Source: Methylotenera sp.
GTDB lineage: Bacteria; Pseudomonadota; Gammaproteobacteria; Burkholderiales; Methylophilaceae
NCBI RefSeq assembly: GCF_030653755.1
Contig: NZ_JAURYU010000014.1
Coordinates: forward strand, 1-47,004
Reading direction: 5' to 3'
Length of the DNA stretch: 47,004 bases
The position numbers were made by a program, and so were the translations under genes. This document shows positions 7,356 through 16,312 of this stretch, piece by piece. Below the pieces are notes generated by a model. It made no database searches. It saw only the letters and a program-made list of their open reading frames with translations, and was not told the origin of the DNA. Numbering within the stretch: position 1 is the first letter of the stretch; each line of letters starts with the position of its first letter.

Positions 7356-8015
7356 ATGGCGTTTACACAAGACGAATTAAAGCAACAAGTGGCAAAAGCG
7401 GCAGTGGAATATGTAAAAAGCGGCATCATTGGTGTAGGTACAGGCTCAACAGCTAACTTTTTTATTGAAGAGTTAGCGAAAGTAAAACATAAGATCGATG
7501 GTGCAGTCGCTAGCTCTGAAGCAACAGCGCAACGCTTACGTGGTCATGGTATTGAAGTGTTTGATTTGAATTCAGTAGATGATTTGGAAATTTACGTAGA
7601 TGGTGCTGATGAGATTACAGAACATATGCACATGCTAAAAGGTGGCGGTGGCGCATTAACACGTGAAAAGATTGTTGCTGCTGTTGCGAAAAAATTTATT
7701 TGTATCTGTGATGCTACTAAATATGTGCCAGTGTTAGGTAAGTTCCCATTGCCTGTAGAAGTGTTGCCGATGGCAAAAAGCCATGTTGCACGTGAGCTAG
7801 TTAAGTTAGGTGGTCAACCACAGTTACGCGATTTTACAACTGACAACGGCAATTTGATTCTCGATGTACATGGCTTAGCGATTACTGACCCTGTTGCGAT
7901 GGAGGCAAAAATCAATCAAATCGTGGGTGTTGTGACTAATGGCCTGTTTGCAGCTCGTCCAGCTAACGTATTATTACTAGCAACTGCTGATGGTGTAAAA
8001 ACCTATCAAAAGTAA
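7356..8015 (+). CDS. rpiA: Ribose-5-phosphate isomerase A
   Basis: Interconverts ribose 5-phosphate and ribulose 5-phosphate in the cytoplasm. The 219 residues carry all family signatures: [18 protein letters not shown] (phosphate loop), [24 protein letters not shown] [39 protein letters not shown] with the catalytic glutamate region, and LPVEVLPMA. The product ribulose 5-phosphate is the formaldehyde acceptor used by hexulose-6-phosphate synthase, also encoded in this window, and ribose 5-phosphate feeds PRPP and histidine synthesis. AAGGA lies upstream of the ATG. It is divergent from ilvA and is followed by phoU on the same strand after an 80-base gap. Confidence 0.97.
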   Translation: MAFTQDELKQQVAKAAVEYVKSGIIGVGTGSTANFFIEELAKVKHKIDGAVASSEATAQRLRGHGIEVFDLNSVDDLEIYVDGADEITEHMHMLKGGGGALTREKIVAAVAKKFICICDATKYVPVLGKFPLPVEVLPMAKSHVARELVKLGGQPQLRDFTTDNGNLILDVHGLAITDPVAMEAKINQIVGVVTNGLFAARPANVLLLATADGVKTYQK

Positions 8016-8095
8016 GTTTTGATATTTAATTGTAATAATATTGTCATATTGAGTTGTTAGACTGTGTTAATCAGCAGATATTGGAAATTAAAAAA

Positions 8096-8803
8096 ATGCA
8101 ATCTGAACATACCTTTAAGCAATATGACGCAGAACTAGAGGCTTTACGAGGTAAAGTGCTTGAGATGGGCGGCTTGGTTGAGCAGCAAATCGTACAGGCA
8201 CTTGAAGCCTTGGTGAAGTTAGATTCAAATCTAGCTAAAGAGGTGATGAATAACGATCACCTTGTAAACGCCCTTGAAGTGCAAATTGACGAAGGATGTA
8301 GTCAGATTATCGCGCGTCGCCAGCCTGCTGCAAGTGATTTGCGTATGGTGATGATGATGGTGAAAACTATCACGGATCTTGAGCGTATTGGTGATGAAGC
8401 CACTAAAATTGCCCGTACTGCACAAAAGATTTTTGATGAAGACCGTATGTACAAGCCACGCTTTAATGAAATTAAATCGATGGTGGCATTGGTGAGAGAA
8501 ATGTTGCGCACCTCGCTAGATGGCTTTGCTCGATTGGATGTGAGTAAAACTGTAGAAGTGGCAAGACAAGATGAGCAAGTGGATGAGCATTTCCGTTCAG
8601 CCATGCGTCAGTTGATTACTTTTATGTTAGAAGATCCGCGTACGATTTCTATGTCGTTAGAGGTCTTGTTTGTTGCCAAAGCAATTGAACGTATTGGCGA
8701 TCATGCTAAGAATATTGCCGAATATGTCGTGTATATGGTTAAAGGCAAAGATGTTCGTCATATCTCAGTGCAAGAGATGGAAAGAGAAACGTTCGAGCCA
8801 TAG
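8096..8803 (+). CDS. phoU: Phosphate signalling regulator PhoU
   Basis: A 235-residue all-helical protein made of two PhoU repeats, which dampens PhoR/PhoB signalling when phosphate is plentiful. Each repeat has the metal-binding E/DXXXD pattern: ITDLERIGDEATKIARTAQ in the first and AKAIERIGDHAKNIAEYVVYMVKG in the second. LRMVMMMVKTITDLERIG is a strongly conserved block. I place the start at the ATG at 8096 (MQSEHTFKQYD), which matches family N-termini; an upstream TTG at 8054 would add 14 residues with no support. No pst transport genes are adjacent. A three-fold repeat begins at its stop codon. Confidence 0.95.
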   Translation: MQSEHTFKQYDAELEALRGKVLEMGGLVEQQIVQALEALVKLDSNLAKEVMNNDHLVNALEVQIDEGCSQIIARRQPAASDLRMVMMMVKTITDLERIGDEATKIARTAQKIFDEDRMYKPRFNEIKSMVALVREMLRTSLDGFARLDVSKTVEVARQDEQVDEHFRSAMRQLITFMLEDPRTISMSLEVLFVAKAIERIGDHAKNIAEYVVYMVKGKDVRHISVQEMERETFEP

Positions 8804-8850
8804 TACTTAGTGTCATAGTACTTTAGTGTCATAGTACTTAGCCATAGCAC
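8799..8850 (+). repeat. Short tandem repeat overlapping the phoU stop codon
   Basis: CATAGTACTTAGTGT (8799-8813), CATAGTACTTTAGTGT (8814-8829) and CATAGTACTTAGC (8830-8842), followed by a remnant CATAGCAC (8843-8850). The phoU TAG stop lies inside the first unit. The array separates the gene from its terminator and probably arose by slippage. Confidence 0.8.
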
Positions 8851-8870
8851 ATAAAGTATTGTGTGAATCA

Positions 8871-8905
8871 AATAAAAAAGCGGTTTTTAAAACCGCTTTT
8901 TTATT
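8871..8905. terminator. Bidirectional rho-independent terminator between phoU and topA
   Basis: AATAAAAAAGCGGTTTT - T - AAAACCGCTTTTTTATT is a near-perfect palindrome with a GC core and T-runs on both strands, placed between the convergent phoU and topA genes. Confidence 0.95.
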
Positions 8906-8964
8906 TGGCTAAGCCGTTGATATTGCTGTCTAAATATTGCTATATTAAGTTAGGCAACATTAGG

Positions 8965-11562
8965 TCATGTGCTGGTTTTTTTAGCAGCAGTTTTCTTAGG
9001 AGTTGCTTTCTTCGCGGCAGGTTTAGCTTTGGTCGCGCTTGCCTTCTTCTCTGTCGCTGGTTTTGTAGCTGTCGTTTTCTTAGTGATCGCTTTTTTTGCC
9101 GCTGTTTTTTTAGCAGGTGCTTCTTTTGCTGCTTTTGCGCTTAATAGCTCTAGCGCCTCTTCCATGGTTAGAGATTCAGGCTCTACGCTTTTTGGTAAGG
9201 TTGCGCGAATTTTTCCATGTTGTACATAAGGGCCGTAGCGTCCAGCAAATACCTCAATTTGACCATCTTCCGTTGGGTGGCTACCTAATGAGCAAAGCGG
9301 AGCAGGGCCTGTGTTTGCCTGAGCTAACAGTGCTACAGCAGCGTCTAAGTCAATGCTAAATACGCTTAGGTGCTTGGGGATAGATTTAAATTTAGCATCA
9401 TGATTGATATAAGGGCCAAAACGGCCAATATTCGCAATGATTTTTTTGTTAGTTTCTGGATGTAAGCCAAGGTCACGTGGCAGAGATATCAACATGTTGG
9501 CCGTGTCTAGGTTGACATCGGCAAGCGGAATTTCTTTTGGAATGCTCACACGTTTTGGTTTTTTCTTTTCGCCTTCTACGGCAAGGCCTAGCTGTAAATA
9601 TGGACCATAAGGACCATTCATCAGGTAAATTTCTTTACTGGTGGCGGCATCTATACCAATGGTAACTGGGTCTGCACCTGCGTTGGCTGTGCCATCGATA
9701 CTGCGTTTGTAGTCACATTTCGGCGTGTCGTTATAGCCTGTGCAGCCAATAAAACTACCAAATCTACTGAGTTGTTTTTGTAATGGCTTGCCACATTTAG
9801 GGCATGCTTCATCGATAAGTTCGTTGCCTGGACGGTCAACATCAGCTTTGTCGTGAATTTGCTGGTTAAAGTCTTTCCAGAACTCATCCATGAGTGGAAT
9901 CCACTCGCGCTCACCCTCAGCTACACTGTCTAGTGCATTTTCGAGGTTTGCAGTGAAGTCGTAATCTACATATTTGGTGAAATGTTCAGTTAAGAACTTG
10001 TTCACAACTCGGCCAACATCTGTGGGTGTAAAGCGTTTTTTATCCAATAGCACATATTCACGGTCTTGCAGAGTGCTAATAATACTTGCATAGGTAGAAG
10101 GTCTGCCTATGCCGTACTCTTCTAATACTTTTACTAAGCTAGCTTCAGAGTAACGCGGAGGTGGTTCGGTAAAGTGTTGGTCGCCGTAAATTTTTTCAAC
10201 AGTGAGTACTTCACCTGTTTCTAGATTAGGCAGTTTGCTTTCGTCTTCTTCTTCCTCGTCGTCTGAGCCCTCCATATATACTGCAATAAAGCCAGGGAAT
10301 ACAAGGGTTTGGCCTGTTGCGCGGAACAGGTTGGCATCGCTACCCACGCTTAAATCTACGCTGACTGCGTCAAATTTAGCGGGTGCCATTTGGCAAGCAA
10401 GTGCGCGCTTCCATATCATTTCATACAGCTTGAATTGTTCGTCGTTTAAATATTGGCGAACGCTGGCTGGTGTACGTGAGATGTCGGTTGGGCGAATCGC
10501 CTCATGCGCTTCTTGAGCACTTTTAGACTTCGTTTTGTACATGACAGGTGATTTTGGTAGGTAATCAGCGTCAAAATTCTTTTTAACATAGTCACGAATC
10601 TGCATGACCGCTTCAGCAGCCAAGCTAAATGAGTCGGTACGCATGTAGGTGATTAAACCAACAGTGCCACTACCTACATCAACACCTTCGTATAGTTGCT
10701 GTGCCACACGCATAGCGCGTGAAGTCGTAAAGCCAAGTTTGCGAACTGCTTCTTGTTGTAGTGTTGACGTCGTAAATGGCGCAGCAGGGCTACGGCTACG
10801 TTGTTTCTTTTCAACGCGCGATACTGTAGTTTTACCTGCGCTGGCTAACAGTAGTTTGCCAACAATATCAGCTTGTTGGTCATGGTTAATCACAGTGAAT
10901 TGCTCAACTTTTTGATTGTTGAGTTGTACCAATTTAGCTTTAAAACCATGTTGATGTTTTAATGCATCTAAATGGATAGACCAATATTCTTGTGATTTAA
11001 ACGCTTCAATTTCTAACTCACGCTCAACAATCAGGCGTAGTGCTGGGCTTTGTACGCGGCCAGCTGATAGTCCACGACGGATCTTCTTCCATAGTAATGG
11101 AGATAAATTAAAGCCGACTAGGTAATCCAGTGCGCGACGTGCTTGTTGCGCATTGACCATAGGCATGGAAATGTCGCGTGGCTCGGCAATCGCGTGCTCT
11201 ACCGCACCTTTGGTAATTTCATGAAACACGACACGTTTCATGAGTTTGTTTTTAAGTAGATTCTTAGACTTCAAAATCTCCGCAATATGCCAAGAAATGG
11301 CTTCACCTTCGCGGTCCGGATCGGTTGCTAGATAGATGCTATCAGCATTTTTAACCGCTTTTGCAATCGCGTCTACATGCTTACTGTTGCGTTCAATGAT
11401 GTCGTACTTCATGGCGAATTGATTTTCGGTATCTACCGCGCCATTTTTAGGAATTAAATCACGGACATGTCCATAAGAGGCAAGTACCTCAAAATCGCTC
11501 CCAAGATATTTTTTGAGCGTTTTTGCTTTAGATGGAGATTCAACAATAAGTAGTTTGGACAT
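8965..11562 (-). CDS. topA: DNA topoisomerase I (type IA)
   Basis: Relaxes negatively supercoiled DNA by cutting one strand. The 865 residues start with the Toprim domain (KLLIVESPSKAKTLKKYLG; acidic DPDREGE at about 81-87), then the active-site tyrosine in GLITYMRTDS (Tyr306), and EEYGIGRPSTYASIISTLQDR. The C-terminal part holds a zinc-ribbon unit (CPKCGKPL...GSFIGCTGY) and several shorter ribbon-like repeats with FGPYI and YGPYVQHG. The last 55 or so residues are a lysine/alanine/threonine-rich tail (AAKKTAAKKAITKK) that should bind DNA or RNA polymerase non-specifically. It follows ttcA on the minus strand with 111 bases between. Confidence 0.97.
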   Translation of the reverse strand: MSKLLIVESPSKAKTLKKYLGSDFEVLASYGHVRDLIPKNGAVDTENQFAMKYDIIERNSKHVDAIAKAVKNADSIYLATDPDREGEAISWHIAEILKSKNLLKNKLMKRVVFHEITKGAVEHAIAEPRDISMPMVNAQQARRALDYLVGFNLSPLLWKKIRRGLSAGRVQSPALRLIVERELEIEAFKSQEYWSIHLDALKHQHGFKAKLVQLNNQKVEQFTVINHDQQADIVGKLLLASAGKTTVSRVEKKQRSRSPAAPFTTSTLQQEAVRKLGFTTSRAMRVAQQLYEGVDVGSGTVGLITYMRTDSFSLAAEAVMQIRDYVKKNFDADYLPKSPVMYKTKSKSAQEAHEAIRPTDISRTPASVRQYLNDEQFKLYEMIWKRALACQMAPAKFDAVSVDLSVGSDANLFRATGQTLVFPGFIAVYMEGSDDEEEEDESKLPNLETGEVLTVEKIYGDQHFTEPPPRYSEASLVKVLEEYGIGRPSTYASIISTLQDREYVLLDKKRFTPTDVGRVVNKFLTEHFTKYVDYDFTANLENALDSVAEGEREWIPLMDEFWKDFNQQIHDKADVDRPGNELIDEACPKCGKPLQKQLSRFGSFIGCTGYNDTPKCDYKRSIDGTANAGADPVTIGIDAATSKEIYLMNGPYGPYLQLGLAVEGEKKKPKRVSIPKEIPLADVNLDTANMLISLPRDLGLHPETNKKIIANIGRFGPYINHDAKFKSIPKHLSVFSIDLDAAVALLAQANTGPAPLCSLGSHPTEDGQIEVFAGRYGPYVQHGKIRATLPKSVEPESLTMEEALELLSAKAAKEAPAKKTAAKKAITKKTTATKPATEKKASATKAKPAAKKATPKKTAAKKTST

Positions 11563-11673
11563 GAATGCCTAATAATAAGGAGTTTGCTTTTATAACATTT
11601 TGGATGATAACAAGGACATTGCCTAAAATACAACAACTTAAGCTATATAGTGCCATTTTTTTTGCTTGTTACC

Positions 11674-12579
11674 TTATTTGTTGCGAATAAACTCAATTTT
11701 GCTACCTTCTGTGCTGGCTAAACTTAATGCAGCCCCTTCATTGGCAATATCTCCGAATAAAGGGTCTTCATCATCTGCTTTGGCCTGACTCAAATTTTTG
11801 AAGTCATATAAATTAGTATCAGCTAAGTGTGAGGGCTCTACATTGGTGATTGCGCGGAATATATTATTAATACGCCCAGGTTGTTCGCGCTCCCAGCTTT
11901 GTAGCATGTCTTTTATTTTTTGACGCTGTAAGTTTTCTTGGCTGCCGCATAAGTCACAAGGGATGATAGGGAACTCCATTTGACGTGCGTAGCTGGCAAT
12001 GTCTTTTTCACTGCAATAAGCCAAAGGGCGAATCACGATATTTTGTTTGTCGTTAGTCGCTAGCTTTGGCGGCATGGCTTTCATTTTCGCGCCAAAAAAT
12101 AAATTCAGAAATAAGGTTTCAACAATATCATCACGGTGGTGACCAAGTGCAATTTTATTAGCACCTAATTCTTTGGCAGTGGTGTAAATGACCCCGCGAC
12201 GCAAGCGTGAGCACAGCGAGCATGTGGTTTTACCTTCAGGAATTTTTTCTTTAACGATAGAGTAAGTGTCTGCCTCTACAATTCGATAATCAATTCCTAG
12301 CTTCTCGAAATAGGCTGGCAGTATGTCTGCGGGAAAGCCTGGTTGCTTTTGATCAAGATTCATCGCAATCAGTTTGAAGTTGATAGGGGCGCGCTCTTGC
12401 AATGCGAGCAGAATCATCAACATAGCGTGAGAGTCTTTGCCGCCGCTCATACATACCAGCACGGTGTCGCCTTCTTCAATCATGTTGTAGTCACCAATGG
12501 CTTTGCCCGTGGCACTAATCAAACTATTGCGTAGTTTGATAAAGTTGTTTGAATGGTTGTCTGGTAAGTGTTTAATCAT
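11674..12579 (-). CDS. ttcA: tRNA 2-thiocytidine(32) synthetase TtcA
   Basis: Thiolates cytidine 32 in the anticodon loop of certain tRNAs, using ATP and an iron-sulfur cluster. The 301 residues hold the PP-loop [15 protein letters not shown], the first cysteine pair [15 protein letters not shown], the block [20 protein letters not shown], and the second cysteine pair [19 protein letters not shown], all diagnostic of TtcA rather than the related TilS. The cluster ligands are visible in these CxxC pairs. Its downstream neighbour is topA; upstream is the pteridine reductase, 65 bases away on the same strand, and the three may be partly co-transcribed. Confidence 0.96.
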   Translation of the reverse strand: MIKHLPDNHSNNFIKLRNSLISATGKAIGDYNMIEEGDTVLVCMSGGKDSHAMLMILLALQERAPINFKLIAMNLDQKQPGFPADILPAYFEKLGIDYRIVEADTYSIVKEKIPEGKTTCSLCSRLRRGVIYTTAKELGANKIALGHHRDDIVETLFLNLFFGAKMKAMPPKLATNDKQNIVIRPLAYCSEKDIASYARQMEFPIIPCDLCGSQENLQRQKIKDMLQSWEREQPGRINNIFRAITNVEPSHLADTNLYDFKNLSQAKADDEDPLFGDIANEGAALSLASTEGSKIEFIRNK

Positions 12580-12644
12580 TATGTTTTAAATCTAAAATAT
12601 ATTACAAAGTGGCATCATGTTTGATGGGTGTTCATTAAATGTCG

Positions 12645-13394
12645 TTACAGGTTTAAAGAGCGGCCGCCATCAACTGCTAATACGTGCCCTGTGATAAATG
12701 GTGCGTCGTAAATCAAGAACTTAACGGCTTTGGCTACGTCTTCCGCTTCGCCTACACGCTTAAGCAAAGTTTGGTTAATGACGCGCTGGCGATAGACTTC
12801 ATCAAATTGCGGGTTGCTTTCTGGCCATTGTACAGGCCCTGGGGCAACAGCATTGACTCTCACCTCGGGGCTAAGCTCATGTGCGAGTGATTTGGTGAGT
12901 GTCACTAAGCCAGCCTTTGCCACGCTGTAAACAATATAGCCCTTTTTCGGGCGTTCAATATGCATGTCAGTGATATTAATAATGCAGCCGTGGTTTTTAC
13001 GCAACTCAGGCGCAGCCGCCTGTGCTAAAAATACAGGTGCTTTTAAATTGCTACCGATTAAGTCTTGCCAATTTTCTTCGTTAATTTGCCCTAAGTCTGT
13101 TGGGTAGTAAGTTGACGCATTATTGATGAGCACGTCTAATTTGCCAAACTGATTCACAGTTTCACTCACCAGTGTAGGTAATACGTTGTTGTTAAGCAAA
13201 TCACCTTGGATAATAGAGACTGAGTTTGCGCGCAATAAATTGAGTTCTGCTTGTAGCGCACGAGCCTCTGACATGCTGGTGTTGTAGTGAATCATTAGTT
13301 TTGCGCCATGCTTGTGTAACTCACGACACATGGCGGCACCAACGCGCTTTGCGCCACCAGTGATTAAAATAACTTTATCTTTGTTTGTATCCAC
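12645..13394 (-). CDS. Pteridine reductase-like short-chain dehydrogenase
   Basis: A 249-residue SDR enzyme, likely NADPH-dependent reduction of a pterin. The nucleotide motif is TGGAKRVGAAMC, the TGxxxRxG form typical of pteridine reductases (PTR1, FolM) instead of the usual TGxxxGxG. Other SDR marks are LINNASTYYPTDLG, the catalytic YSVAKAGLVTLTKSLA (Tyr and Lys), and RVNAVAPGPVQWPE. The end ITGHVLAVDGGRSL is standard. In methylotrophs pterin reduction may serve tetrahydrofolate or tetrahydromethanopterin supply, but substrate cannot be set from the sequence. It is divergent from the MidA-type methyltransferase with a 40-base gap. Confidence 0.85.
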   Translation of the reverse strand: MDTNKDKVILITGGAKRVGAAMCRELHKHGAKLMIHYNTSMSEARALQAELNLLRANSVSIIQGDLLNNNVLPTLVSETVNQFGKLDVLINNASTYYPTDLGQINEENWQDLIGSNLKAPVFLAQAAAPELRKNHGCIINITDMHIERPKKGYIVYSVAKAGLVTLTKSLAHELSPEVRVNAVAPGPVQWPESNPQFDEVYRQRVINQTLLKRVGEAEDVAKAVKFLIYDAPFITGHVLAVDGGRSLNL

Positions 13395-13423
13395 AGTTTA
13401 CTCATTTCTTTCTTCTAAAATAT

Positions 13424-13429
13424 TATAAT
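13424..13429 (+). promoter_or_regulatory. Candidate -10 element of the MidA-type gene
   Basis: A consensus TATAAT ends five bases before the ATG at 13435, so transcription would start at or next to the first codon. No clear -35 or ribosome-binding site is seen. Confidence 0.4.
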
Positions 13430-13434
13430 GGCTT

Positions 13435-14598
13435 ATGAGTTCATTACCTATTCCTAACGCTGATGCGCAAGCGCATAGTCAGCAGCTTGCGTTGCTAATT
13501 CAAGATAGAATCAGTCAGCATGGCGGTTGGCTATCATTTGCTGACTTTATGCAGATGGCACTTTATACACCCAGCCTAGGTTATTACAGCGGCGGCGCTA
13601 AAAAGTTCGGCGTAGGCGGAGATTTTGTCACCGCACCTGAAATTTCCCCGCTGTTTGCGCAGGCATTGGCTAACCAGGTTTCCCAAGTGTTAGATGAAAC
13701 AAAGGGCGACGTGCTTGAGTTAGGTGCAGGCTCAGGTAAGCTCGCCGTTGATTTACTGCTGAGCTTGCAGACACTTAACCAATTACCCACTCATTATTAC
13801 ATTCTTGAAGTTAGTGCTTACTTGCGGCAAGTTCAGTTAGAAGCAATGCAGAAGTGCCTGCCAGCAACACTAATGGAGCGAGTGGTTTGGCTGGATACTT
13901 TGCCCGAAAATTTTGTTGGTGTTATGTTAGGTAATGAAGTGCTTGATGCTGTTCCCGTGCATCTGGTTTACAAGTCTGCCACTACAGATTCACAAACACT
14001 GTGTGAGCGAGGGGTCGCATTTAATGGTGATTTTTATTGGCAAGATCAACCTTTACCAGCTGGCGCACTTTATGATTTGGCTAGTGCCTATGGGTTGCCT
14101 GATGATTATCTGACAGAAGTAAGCCCTGAGGCGATTGGGCTTGTGAGTAGCTTGGGTTGTGCATTAAAGCGTGGCGCAATTGTCATGATTGATTATGGTT
14201 TTTCAGCCCGCGAGTATTATCATCCGCAACGTAATCTAGGTACGCTGATGTGCCATTACCAGCATTACGCACATGTTAACCCGCTGATTTATGTTGGCTT
14301 GCAGGATATTACTGCGCATGTGGATTTTACTAGTGTTGCTAATGCAGGGGAGCGAAGTGGTCTTGAGTTGATGGGCTTTTGTTCACAAGCACAATTTTTA
14401 ATGAACTGCGGTATTTTAGACATCATGAGCCAAGTCTCTCCACATGATATGGCGCGCTATGCACCGTTGGCTGCAGCGGCGCAAAAGTTATTGTCTCCTG
14501 CGGAAATGGGCGATTTATTTAAAGTGATTGCCTTGGGTAAAGGGCTGAATCAAGCGTTGATTGGATTTGCGTCTGGTGATAAATCACATATGCTTTAA
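13435..14598 (+). CDS. Class I SAM-dependent methyltransferase, MidA/NDUFAF7 family
   Basis: A 387-residue methyltransferase of the COG1565 family. In eukaryotes NDUFAF7/MidA methylates an arginine of a complex I subunit; bacterial targets are not known to me. Signatures: HGGWLSFADFMQMALYTPSLGYYSGG at the N-terminus, FVTAPEISPLFAQALANQV, the SAM-binding DVLELGAGSGKLAVDLL, VMLGNEVLDAVPVHLV, and IDYGFSAREYYHPQRNLGTLMCHYQHYAH. No ribosome-binding site precedes the ATG at 13435; a TATAAT sits almost against it. It lies between the pteridine reductase (divergent) and trmB (same strand, 61 bases on). Confidence 0.88.
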   Translation: MSSLPIPNADAQAHSQQLALLIQDRISQHGGWLSFADFMQMALYTPSLGYYSGGAKKFGVGGDFVTAPEISPLFAQALANQVSQVLDETKGDVLELGAGSGKLAVDLLLSLQTLNQLPTHYYILEVSAYLRQVQLEAMQKCLPATLMERVVWLDTLPENFVGVMLGNEVLDAVPVHLVYKSATTDSQTLCERGVAFNGDFYWQDQPLPAGALYDLASAYGLPDDYLTEVSPEAIGLVSSLGCALKRGAIVMIDYGFSAREYYHPQRNLGTLMCHYQHYAHVNPLIYVGLQDITAHVDFTSVANAGERSGLELMGFCSQAQFLMNCGILDIMSQVSPHDMARYAPLAAAAQKLLSPAEMGDLFKVIALGKGLNQALIGFASGDKSHML

Positions 14599-14645
14599 AA
14601 CAATAATGTCAGCAATGTGGCCGTGCTGAGTTGTTGTACCTGAAG

Positions 14646-14651
14646 TATAAT
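14646..14651 (+). promoter_or_regulatory. Candidate -10 element of trmB
   Basis: TATAAT ends eight bases before the ATG at 14660, implying a leader of zero to two bases. No purine-rich ribosome-binding site is present in the gap, and no clear -35. Confidence 0.4.
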
Positions 14652-14659
14652 TCGCCCTT

Positions 14660-15379
14660 ATGAATACATTAAATCAAACAGAGCAAGTTGAAAATGAAAC
14701 CGAAGCGCTAAGCCAGCGCCGTATTCGCAGTTTCGTATTGCGTCAGGGGCGTTTAACTAAAGGTCAGGCGCGTGCGCTAGAAACAGGTTTTCCACAATTT
14801 GGTGTGAGTTATGTGCCCGAGTTGCTAGATCTAAATGCTGTATTTAATCGAGCAGATAGTAAAAAGATTCTAGAGATTGGTTTTGGCATGGGTGAAACAA
14901 CTGCCAAAATTGCTCAAGTGCTACCCGAATGTGATTTTTTAGCGGCTGAAGTGCATACACCAGGCGTGGGTGCATTGCTTAAACTCATACAAGAAAATGC
15001 GTTAACAAATATCCGTGTGATTCAACATGATGTGGTTGAAGTGCTACACAACATGGTCGCGGATGCGAGCTTGGATGGCGTACATATCTTTTTTCCGGAT
15101 CCTTGGCATAAAAAACGCCACCACAAACGCCGCTTGATTCAGGCTGAGTTTGTCAAGTTGTTATGCACCAAGCTTAAGCATGGAGGCTATCTTCACGTAG
15201 CAACTGATTGGCAGGAATATGCTGAATGGGTATTAGAAGTGCTTAAGGCAGAAACTCAGTTAGAAAACACAGCGGAAGATTATGCGGTCAAACCAAGCTA
15301 TCGCCCACTAACTAAATTTGAGAATCGTGGCCTAAAGCTTGGTCATGGTGTATGGGATATGGTGTTTACGCGTAAGTAG
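14660..15379 (+). CDS. trmB: tRNA (guanine-46-N7)-methyltransferase
   Basis: Adds the 7-methyl group to G46 in the tRNA variable loop. The 239 residues hold an N-terminal basic segment ([21 protein letters not shown]), the SAM-binding [33 protein letters not shown], and the family hallmark [19 protein letters not shown], followed by the C-terminal [19 protein letters not shown]. Length is normal. It stands downstream of the MidA-type gene, apparently with its own promoter, and is convergent with engB across an 83-base gap that has a hairpin. Confidence 0.97.
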   Translation: MNTLNQTEQVENETEALSQRRIRSFVLRQGRLTKGQARALETGFPQFGVSYVPELLDLNAVFNRADSKKILEIGFGMGETTAKIAQVLPECDFLAAEVHTPGVGALLKLIQENALTNIRVIQHDVVEVLHNMVADASLDGVHIFFPDPWHKKRHHKRRLIQAEFVKLLCTKLKHGGYLHVATDWQEYAEWVLEVLKAETQLENTAEDYAVKPSYRPLTKFENRGLKLGHGVWDMVFTRK

Positions 15380-15407
15380 ATGTAAGTAAATCCTAGTGAA
15401 AAATGGT

Positions 15408-15445
15408 TTGGTACCGTTTTGGGGAGAGGTTGTCTTCGGTACCAA
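15408..15445. terminator. Candidate hairpin between convergent trmB and engB
   Basis: TTGGTACCG at 15408-15416 pairs perfectly with CGGTACCAA at 15437-15445 around a 20-base loop. The position between converging genes suggests a terminator, but the loop is large and T-runs are short on both sides (ATTTATTTT to the right). Confidence 0.45.
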
Positions 15446-15462
15446 TTTATTTTCAAGTAAGT

Positions 15463-16107
15463 TTAAAGTTGTTCGTTGCTTTCAGTAGGTGACGCTTCCT
15501 CAGCAAATAACCATTTCCCAATCACTTTTTCTGCCTCTTCTACGCCTTGTTTCTTGAGGCTTGAAAATAGTTGAATAGTGCATTCACTATGGTAGTGGTT
15601 GCCCCATGTTTCTATCAATTCTTTACGAACCCTGTTTAGTGTTAAAGAGGCTTCACCGCGCGATAGCTTATCTGATTTTGTCAGTAAAACGTGCACAGGT
15701 TTGCCACTGGGGCAAAACCAATCCAACATTTGGCGGTCTAGTGGTGTGAGCGGGTGACGGCTATCCATCACTAGCACTAAGCCCCCTAAGCTAGTACGCT
15801 CACCTAGGTAACGCGCCAGCACGTTTTGCCAGTGCGCGCGCATTGCTTCTGGTACTTTCGCGTAGCCATAGCCAGGTAAGTCCACTAGGTGTCTATCGTT
15901 ACCTAGTGTGAAGAAGTTAATAAGCTGAGTGCGCCCAGGCTGTTTACTCACAAATGCTAAACGGTTATGGTTGGCTAAAGTGTTGAGCGCGCTAGATTTT
16001 CCTGCATTGGAGCGACCAGCAAAGGCCACTTCAATGCCGCTCGCTGGAGGCAAGTCGCGCAGATGGTGAGCAGATATAAAGAAAGCAGCGTTTTGAAATA
16101 AAGGCAT
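15463..16107 (-). CDS. engB: Ribosome biogenesis GTPase EngB/YsxC
   Basis: Essential-type GTPase that helps assemble the large ribosomal subunit. The 214 residues contain G1 [15 protein letters not shown]2-region [10 protein letters not shown]3 [13 protein letters not shown] and G4 [12 protein letters not shown], with the N-terminal [16 protein letters not shown] typical of the family. AGGATC precedes the ATG at 16107. It is divergent from the cytochrome c4 gene; engB next to a cytochrome c4 gene is a frequent pairing in beta- and gammaproteobacteria. A palindrome lies between the two. Confidence 0.96.
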   Translation of the reverse strand: MPLFQNAAFFISAHHLRDLPPASGIEVAFAGRSNAGKSSALNTLANHNRLAFVSKQPGRTQLINFFTLGNDRHLVDLPGYGYAKVPEAMRAHWQNVLARYLGERTSLGGLVLVMDSRHPLTPLDRQMLDWFCPSGKPVHVLLTKSDKLSRGEASLTLNRVRKELIETWGNHYHSECTIQLFSSLKKQGVEEAEKVIGKWLFAEEASPTESNEQL

Positions 16108-16166
16108 ATTGATCCTGATTTTGGTAAAGCAAATTCCTTGTGTAATTCAATCTATTTTCAAGTCAA

Positions 16167-16187
16167 TGTCATGAATTTGGCATGACA
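16167..16187. promoter_or_regulatory. Operator-like palindrome between engB and cytochrome c4
   Basis: TGTCATG - AATTTGG - CATGACA, two perfect 7-base half-sites separated by seven bases, centred in the divergent promoter region. The form suits a dimeric regulator. It lies about 100 bases before a TAAAAT that could be the -10 of the cytochrome gene. No regulator is assigned. Confidence 0.5.
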
Positions 16188-16312
16188 GGCTGTTGCAGTT
16201 TTTTTGAATTATTAAAGGAATTGATGTAATAGTGAAAAATGCTATCACGAATAGTTGTTTTTCGCTAAAATAGCGCGTTAATTGGTTGAATAATTTAGAT
16301 TTAGGAGCGGTA

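Noticed and set aside
8863-9229. Plus-strand frames with Phe/Cys- or Ala/Val-rich proteins next to phoU
   Set aside because: They are the antisense of the Lys/Ala-rich TopA tail; the composition comes from that low-complexity region.
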